NCBI GenBank assembly: GCA_018827375.1
Contig: JAHJYW010000049.1
Span: 226,970-290,969, forward strand
Length of the DNA: 64,000 nt
Source of the DNA: Alphaproteobacteria bacterium
GTDB taxonomy: Bacteria; Pseudomonadota; Alphaproteobacteria; Caulobacterales; Hyphomonadaceae
Direction of reading: 5' to 3'
The position numbers and the translations under genes are program-made. Shown one piece after another: positions 59,030-64,000 of the stretch. A model generated the notes under the pieces. That model did not search any database. It saw nothing but the letters and a program-made list of their open reading frames with translations, and had not been told where the DNA came from. The first letter of the stretch is position 1, and each line of letters starts with the position of its first letter.

Positions 59030-61547
59030 ACAAGAGTCCAATTTCTTCTGTCTCGACCGAAAGGAAGGCGCCCTCAAGAATTAGGTCGTCCGTGACGCCA
59101 GCGCCGAGGTTGATCGCCTGCTGTCCACCACGCAGGAATTGTTCGAAAAATCCCAGATCGCTGTTCACCGCCGCGTTTCGGTCGTACTTGTAGCGGCGTG
59201 TGGAGAGCTTCGTACGGACATAACCTGGGAGTGGTGTTTTCCCGTCCTTGTCGAGGAACATGTAGAACGGCTTGATCCGTAACGCCCATGTCTCGCTCAG
59301 GCGCACGACATCGTAGCCGAACCCTTCGCATTCGAAGAATCCCTTGCTCTCGTCGCCGCGCCTCTTGACGACGGTACGGGTAATGCCGCGCTTTTGCGGC
59401 GTATCGTACTTGATTGCCCGGTTCCCGCCCCTCAATGCAGTGAAATAAGCGCGTTTCGTGGGACGGCCTTTCGGAGTGCGTTCGATGAGGAGGCCGGACG
59501 CTTCAAAGCCCTTGAGATAGACTTCAACGTGTCGCCGCAGCAGCCAGGTGATCTTCCGCTGGATGTCTTCATCCTCGCCGATGTCGGCAAGCGCGATCGG
59601 CTCCGCCTCGCCATTAAGCGCGTCGCGAAAAGCGTCCTCAACGCACTCTTGCGTTGCGAAGGTCCACAGCCTCTGAGATTTCGGTTCAAATACGCAAGGC
59701 TCAACGGCCCGCGCGCCTTCCGTCTTCCAGAAATCCGTATGCGTCAGATCAAGCGTTGCACATGTCACATGCGTCGGCATGGACGAGAACATCATCATAT
59801 TGACCGTATAGATGCCGACCGGCCGCAAATCCTTGGCGATGCGAGCCGATCCCGCCGACGCACTCGGCGGACATAACCGTGCGATATAAGTGTCGGCGCC
59901 GGGCGGGAATGCAAAACGCGACACGCCGCCGTTCTTTCTCGTCAGTTCGTCAGCGTCGACAAGGCCCGTGCCCCCTTGCTCCATTGCGCTGATGCCGAAG
60001 AACACATCACACAAGGACCTGTTCCGTAAATCGGTGACTTCCGCCACGGGGCGGAACGCGCCTTCCTCGTCGAATTCAATCTCGCTTCGCAGGGACGACG
60101 ACGCATCCCCCGGATTCCTGAACTCAATCGCAGAACCCGGCAGTACATTGACTGTCGAAACAGCCGACGCCTCATAGTCGCGATGAACGAGCAGGTTGAC
60201 GGCCAATTCTGTCAGTGCACGGTCATGATACGAACGACGGTTTTCATGTTTACGCGCGCCTTTGACTTTAATCGACGGATTGACCCTGTCGCCGGACAGC
60301 CATTGCAGGAGTTCATCATACTGCGTCAGCAGGTTGCCCCGAATGTTCCGGCGATCCTTGCCGTCTACGGTTACGCTGATCATAGCGTGAGGAAAGAAGC
60401 GGTTGGCGTCACGGCCGAATAACAGGATCGCCCCGCGCGTCGGGCGAAGCGCGCCGTCAATCCGCTTCAGAAGGCCCCGATCCTCCATGAAACGCTGCAA
60501 TTGGTCCGACGTGAGCTCCCCGAACTCAAGTTTCTCACTATAATCCCGCAACGTCGCCAGCGCTAGGCTATGATCAATGTCGCCCCAGACGGCACCCTCC
60601 ATTACGGTGTCGTCGTAGCTGAGATCATCGTTTTCGGCGCTGACAGCATAGCGCTGGACACCGGAAAGACGCTTGTTGAGGCCCGTCATCAGCTCGTCGA
60701 AACCGTCGATTTCGAGCCAGGTGAAGTTTCGGCCGAGCCGGTCCGCCAATGCCTGCACACGGGGGTGCGGCGTTTCCCCCTTTCGGTGACACCAATAGAT
60801 CCCGCGCCGAAAAGCCGGTCCATCTTCTGATCCGAGCAGCGAGTCCGTGATAGATTTCTCTGCGCCGCGATAGCCGACCACGACGAGCGGCGTATTCTCG
60901 ATGAGCGGGCGCATGCGTTCGACAAGTTCGGGCGCGAGCGCTTCGGTCTCCTCGGCGAGATTTTTGTCGCTGTAGAGTTCTGCTTTGCCATGCAACCAGA
61001 CGATTTGGGCGCGGCTGTAAGGAGAAAATTCCGCGAAATCGCCAGGTTGCCGGTTCACTTCGTCCACATGCGCCAAATGCGGGCGCTTGGCGTCCAGCGC
61101 CCGCGGCAAACAGGGATCGAAATTGGTCGTCAGAATGGTTGACGCCAGCCCGCGCAAGACCAATTCGGCGAGCGCTTTATAGCCCGAGCTGACTTCGCCC
61201 GGTGGCTCCACAAGATCGACGATGAGCCTCCGCCGATAGGCTTCCGGCGAGAGCAGATGATGGATGATGAGCGGGAAGTTCTCCGCCAGCCGATCCGGAT
61301 CGGCGATGAACCAATCCTGTTGGTTGAGCCAAGATTTCCACTGCGATGTCTTGATCTTGTCGGGTGTCATGCCACCACCGGCGACACGCTCGGCATAATA
61401 CTGACGAGCAAGCCGGTTCACGCTTTCAGCCGCCAGCGGAACACCCGAAGAGTAGGACGCGCCGGCTCCCAACAGAAAGGTCGGCGGCGCCTCCTGTTCG
61501 GGGCGCAACAGCGATTCAAGCAGTGCGATGGTGTTTTTGTGGGACAT
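58992..61547 (-). CDS. SIR2 - RecG/HATPase-like - APAZ effector of the short Argonaute system
   Basis: 851 residues from ATG at 61547 (GGGGA upstream). SIR2 NADase domain (about 15-300): nucleotide loop LLGAGASYSSGVP, TTNFD with Asn142, and VWLHGK with His186, the likely catalytic pair. A middle RecG-like/HATPase domain (about 340-560) has LTELAVNLLVHRDYEASAVS, IEFRNPGD and MEQGGTGLVDADEL. The C-terminal APAZ (about 600-840) replaces the missing Ago N/PAZ part. Known SIR2-APAZ/Ago pairs sense invading DNA or plasmids and deplete NAD(P)+. This protein is about 275 residues longer than the well-studied GsSir2 because of the middle domain. Confidence 0.88.
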   Translation of the reverse strand: MSHKNTIALLESLLRPEQEAPPTFLLGAGASYSSGVPLAAESVNRLARQYYAERVAGGGMTPDKIKTSQWKSWLNQQDWFIADPDRLAENFPLIIHHLLSPEAYRRRLIVDLVEPPGEVSSGYKALAELVLRGLASTILTTNFDPCLPRALDAKRPHLAHVDEVNRQPGDFAEFSPYSRAQIVWLHGKAELYSDKNLAEETEALAPELVERMRPLIENTPLVVVGYRGAEKSITDSLLGSEDGPAFRRGIYWCHRKGETPHPRVQALADRLGRNFTWLEIDGFDELMTGLNKRLSGVQRYAVSAENDDLSYDDTVMEGAVWGDIDHSLALATLRDYSEKLEFGELTSDQLQRFMEDRGLLKRIDGALRPTRGAILLFGRDANRFFPHAMISVTVDGKDRRNIRGNLLTQYDELLQWLSGDRVNPSIKVKGARKHENRRSYHDRALTELAVNLLVHRDYEASAVSTVNVLPGSAIEFRNPGDASSSLRSEIEFDEEGAFRPVAEVTDLRNRSLCDVFFGISAMEQGGTGLVDADELTRKNGGVSRFAFPPGADTYIARLCPPSASAGSARIAKDLRPVGIYTVNMMMFSSMPTHVTCATLDLTHTDFWKTEGARAVEPCVFEPKSQRLWTFATQECVEDAFRDALNGEAEPIALADIGEDEDIQRKITWLLRRHVEVYLKGFEASGLLIERTPKGRPTKRAYFTALRGGNRAIKYDTPQKRGITRTVVKRRGDESKGFFECEGFGYDVVRLSETWALRIKPFYMFLDKDGKTPLPGYVRTKLSTRRYKYDRNAAVNSDLGFFEQFLRGGQQAINLGAGVTDDLILEGAFLSVETEEIGLLYDDEAADHKRTA

Positions 61548-61801
61548 TATATCCCCGTGGCATGAGTCGGGAGAACGAAACAAGCACAAAATTTGGCTAA
61601 CCGTGTCTTTTCCACCGATTTCGTGCCACTGGCAATCCCATCAATGAGGCTTGCACCCGGCTTAGCGACGGGCTGAGCGCAGCATGGTCTGGGGACGGTC
61701 GGACATTTCTGTGTGCTGGCGCCGTGCGCCATTGGCTCGATCTCTCGAAGTCTGAATTTCGAAGTCGAGTGTCGGCCTGCAGCATTTCAGCCAGGTTACT
61801 T

Positions 61802-63061
61802 TCACCCCACCCGGGGATCGGCCGCATAGACCGCCATGCTCTCCGGGATGATGTTCGGCTTGCGGCTTTCGCCGGCGGCCCAGGCGTCGATCATGTCAGC
61901 CCATTCCTGCATCATGTGGCGGCGCTGGTCGGCATATTCAGCCTTGTTGTAGACCCCGCGCGAGGAGCGCCGGTCCTCATGAGCGAGGCTCTTCTCGATC
62001 CAGTCGCGGTTGAAGCCCAGCTCATTGAGGAGCGTCGATCCGGTGCGACGCAGGTCGTGAACGGTGAAGGGCTCCAGCGGCAATTCCATCTCGCTCGCCA
62101 GCTTGTGAGCGCTGTCGGTGATCCGGTTGAAGGTCGCATTTGAGATTGGGCGGAAGGTGTCATAGCGCGACGGGAAGACGTATTTCGATCCGCCTGCGCA
62201 GGTTTTCAGCGCCACCAGAATATCGAGCGCCTGGTTCGACAGATAGACATTATGATCGAGGCCCGTCTTCATCCGCTTCTTTGGGATGGTCCAGACCGCA
62301 TCCTGGAAACTGACCTCGTCCCAGGTCGCATGGGCAACCTCGGTCTTGCGCTTCATCGTCAGCAGGATGAATTTCACGCCAAGCTTCAGCGTCGGATTGG
62401 CGGTGATTTCTTCGAGAACGCGATAGAGGACCCGGATCTCCAGCGGCGTCAGCGAGCGATCGCGGGGACGGACACGAGCGATCGAACGGGGATCGACCTC
62501 CTCGGCGGGATTCTCGACGCGGATGCCATGCAAATTGGCGAAGCCGTAGATCAGCTTGATGAATTCACGAGCGTGCAGCGCCGTTGAAGGCGCGCCCCGC
62601 TTCTTGATCCTGTCGCAGAGCTGACGGACATCCTCGCTTGTCACTTCGCGCAATGTGTAATTGCCCAACGCCGGGATCAGGTCGCGATCGACAATGTGAC
62701 GACGCATGTCGCGGGTCGAGTCCGACATCTCGCTCTCAGCAAGCCAGCGCTGAGCAAGCTCGCCGAATGTCCCCTCGGATTTCGCCTTGGCCTTGGCCCG
62801 CTTCTTTTCCTTGGCGGGCGAGACGCCCTCATCCACGAGCTTCTTCGCATCGATCAGCTTCTCGCGCGCAGCCGCGAGCGTGATCCCATACTTACCATAC
62901 CGCCCGATGGTCAGCGTCTCCCGGCGCCCGTTCACACGGTAGTCGTAGCGGAAGGTCTTGGTGCCCGTCGGCGCGACGGACACATAGAGACCGTCCCGGT
63001 CAGCGACCTTGAAGGGTTTATCCTTTGGTTTCAATGACTTGATTGCAATATCGGTTAGCAC
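61802..63061 (-). CDS. P4-type tyrosine integrase of the ICE
   Basis: 419 residues from GTG at 63061 (GGAAGGA upstream); an ATG further upstream would read into the repeat region. It has an N-terminal DUF4102-like arm-binding domain (LTDIAIKSLKPKDKPFKVAD then GRYGKYGITLAAAREK), a core-binding domain (about 95-180), and the catalytic domain with LLTMKRKTEVAHATWDEVSF, FTVHDLRRTGSTLL and SLAHEDRRSSRGVYNKAEY (Tyr nucleophile). It inserts the ICE at the guaA 3' end, 240 bp away, and excises it with an RDF. Confidence 0.93.
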   Translation of the reverse strand: MLTDIAIKSLKPKDKPFKVADRDGLYVSVAPTGTKTFRYDYRVNGRRETLTIGRYGKYGITLAAAREKLIDAKKLVDEGVSPAKEKKRAKAKAKSEGTFGELAQRWLAESEMSDSTRDMRRHIVDRDLIPALGNYTLREVTSEDVRQLCDRIKKRGAPSTALHAREFIKLIYGFANLHGIRVENPAEEVDPRSIARVRPRDRSLTPLEIRVLYRVLEEITANPTLKLGVKFILLTMKRKTEVAHATWDEVSFQDAVWTIPKKRMKTGLDHNVYLSNQALDILVALKTCAGGSKYVFPSRYDTFRPISNATFNRITDSAHKLASEMELPLEPFTVHDLRRTGSTLLNELGFNRDWIEKSLAHEDRRSSRGVYNKAEYADQRRHMMQEWADMIDAWAAGESRKPNIIPESMAVYAADPRVG

Positions 63062-63085
63062 AGAGGGCCTCCTTCCCACCAAATT

Positions 63086-63241
63086 TACCGTCAGGCCAAA
63101 ATGGCCATTTTTCGACAAGGAAACGCTTGTTTTTCAATGCGTTATGCCGAAAAAATACCGTCAGGCCGCCAAAATGGGCTGACGGTATCTTGACTTTAGG
63201 CAGGAAGAGGCAATTTGTATACCGTCAGGCGATACCGTCAG
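63086..63241. repeat. Five TACCGTCAG repeats, candidate integrase arm sites
   Basis: Direct copies of TACCGTCAG begin at 63086, 63156, 63220 and 63233, with an inverted copy CTGACGGTA at 63179-63187. They lie between the integrase start and guaA. Two copies are followed by a GGCC.. stretch and an AAAATGG element. The array fits arm-type sites of the integrase or the operator of an excision factor. Confidence 0.6.
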
Positions 63242-63339
63242 AACGTCCCGTTGGCCCGCGATAGAAGGCGATAGACGCCGAACGATAATCGGTATCAAGT
63301 TATTGATTTTATTTGATTTATTGATCGTTCGCGATAGGC

Positions 63340-63375
63340 CGCGAAGGACGCGGAATCATTCCCACTCGATCGTGC
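63340..63375. other. Right attachment site region (attR) at the guaA end
   Basis: The guaA stop codon (63356-63358) and its last codons lie next to the integrase non-coding region; guaA 3' ends are known integration sites of ICEs and islands. No second copy of the guaA end was found in the window, so the core is not defined. Confidence 0.5.
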
Positions 63376-64000
63376 CCGGGGGCTTGCTCGTCACATCATA
63401 GACAACACGGTTCACGCCCTGCACTTCATTGATAATGCGGGTCGCCACACGGCCAAGGAAAGCGTGCTCGAACGGGTAATAGTCCGCCGTCATGCCGTCC
63501 GTAGACGTCACTGCGCGTAGCGCCAGCACTGCCTCATATGTCCGCACGTCGCCCATCACGCCAACAGTGTTCACCGGCAGCAGCACGCTGAACGCCTGCC
63601 AGATCTCATCATAGAGGCCGGCTTTCTTGATCTCATCGATATAGATCAGGTCTGCCTTGCGCAGCGTGTCGGCCTTCTCGCGTGTAATCTCGCCTGGAAT
63701 GCGGATAGCGAGGCCCGGCCCAGGGAACGGGTGTCGACCGATAAAGCTTTCCGGCAGGCCAAGCTCGCGGCCAAGTGCGCGCACCTCGTCCTTGAACAGT
63801 TCGCGCAGTGGTTCGACCAGTTTCATGTTCATGCGTTCCGGCAGTCCGCCCACATTGTGGTGGCTCTTGATCGTCACGCTGGGCCCACCGAGCGCCGACA
63901 CGCTCTCGATCACGTCCGGATAGAGCGTCCCTTGCGCCAGGAAATCCGCGCCGCCGATCTTCTTGGCCTCTTCGTCGAACACGTCGATGAAAAGTCCGCC
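63356..64000 (-). CDS. guaA: GMP synthase (glutamine-hydrolysing), C-terminal part
   Basis: The minus frame is open from the window edge to the stop at 63356-63358 (215 codons, N-terminal part outside). It shows the PP-loop synthetase region [20 protein letters not shown], then the GuaA dimerisation domain [20 protein letters not shown] and [20 protein letters not shown]. It ends in the near-invariant [10 protein letters not shown]. GuaA converts XMP to GMP with glutamine. It is a core gene and serves as the ICE attachment locus; the C-terminus is intact after insertion. Confidence 0.97.
   Translation of the reverse strand, partial: GGLFIDVFDEEAKKIGGADFLAQGTLYPDVIESVSALGGPSVTIKSHHNVGGLPERMNMKLVEPLRELFKDEVRALGRELGLPESFIGRHPFPGPGLAIRIPGEITREKADTLRKADLIYIDEIKKAGLYDEIWQAFSVLLPVNTVGVMGDVRTYEAVLALRAVTSTDGMTADYYPFEHAFLGRVATRIINEVQGVNRVVYDVTSKPPGTIEWE

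Larger units (their letters stand above)
25079..63360. mobile_element. Integrative and conjugative element at the guaA 3' end (left limit uncertain)
   Basis: The block holds a complete mobilisation and mating-pair set (traG/virD4, relaxase, traF, trbB-I), an FseA-like activator, ParB, ArdA, two defence cargoes and a P4-type integrase whose promoter region abuts the guaA stop codon. The right limit is well placed. The left limit is given as the last conjugation gene only; no matching direct repeat was found, so the element may extend further left. Confidence 0.75.

Noticed and set aside
63086..63241. TACCGTCAG repeats as a CRISPR array
   Set aside because: Repeats are 9 bp, irregularly spaced and one is inverted; no cas genes.

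Overview
The window looks like an alphaproteobacterial chromosome, possibly a marine or soil sphingomonad or hyphomonad-type hydrocarbon degrader. The reasons are high GC with strong third-position GC bias, two CYP153-type P450s with ferredoxins, large TonB-dependent receptors, and a VirD2/RlxS-Trb conjugation module of the kind common in Alphaproteobacteria. Exact taxonomy cannot be settled from sequence reading alone.

Region 1 (1-8.1 kb): a fatty-acyl or alkane oxidation cluster. A thiolase-like lipid-transfer protein (cut by the window edge), a nitronate-monooxygenase-family flavoprotein and a FadR-type GntR regulator run leftward. A CYP153 P450, a [2Fe-2S] ferredoxin and a pair of acyl-CoA dehydrogenases run rightward. 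Palindromic sites and a good sigma70-like promoter lie between regulator and P450. A Nudix hydrolase follows.

Region 2 (8.4-14.5 kb): a four-gene translationally coupled operon (alpha/beta hydrolase, hotdog thioesterase, RND adaptor lipoprotein, RND pump), divergent from a MarR regulator across a perfect palindrome.

Region 3 (14.8-23.3 kb): a second alkane module. Ferredoxin and CYP153 run leftward; a TonB receptor, GMC alcohol dehydrogenase and AlkK-like acyl-CoA ligase run rightward; a TetR regulator sits at the end. The implied path is uptake, terminal hydroxylation, alcohol oxidation and CoA activation. No ferredoxin reductase or aldehyde dehydrogenase is present in the window.

Region 4 (23.4-24.6 kb): a TonB receptor 5' fragment cut by an N-terminally shortened IS91-type tyrosine recombinase.

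Region 5 (about 25-63.36 kb): an integrative and conjugative element (ICE) at the 3' end of guaA. It contains traG/virD4, a DUF3363 relaxase, traF, a small excisionase-like HTH gene, DUF736 genes, ParB, ArdA, an FseA-like DUF6499-DUF2285 activator and a trbBCDEJLFGI operon without trbK. Its P4-type integrase lies beside guaA behind five TACCGTCAG repeats. The element carries two defence cargoes. The first is a tightly coupled type I restriction-modification operon (hsdM-S-R) with Abi_2, Abi_C, DUF4160 and GmrSD-like (DUF262 + HNH) genes built in, and a structured element upstream of the Abi_2 gene. The second, next to the integrase, is a short prokaryotic Argonaute operon: a SIR2 - RecG/HATPase-like - APAZ protein plus a catalytically degenerate MID-PIWI protein. 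This is a SPARSA-type system with an extra middle domain and is the most striking system in the window.

No second copy of the guaA end was found, so the left limit of the ICE is unresolved and could lie beyond the window, which would place the alkane genes on the mobile element.
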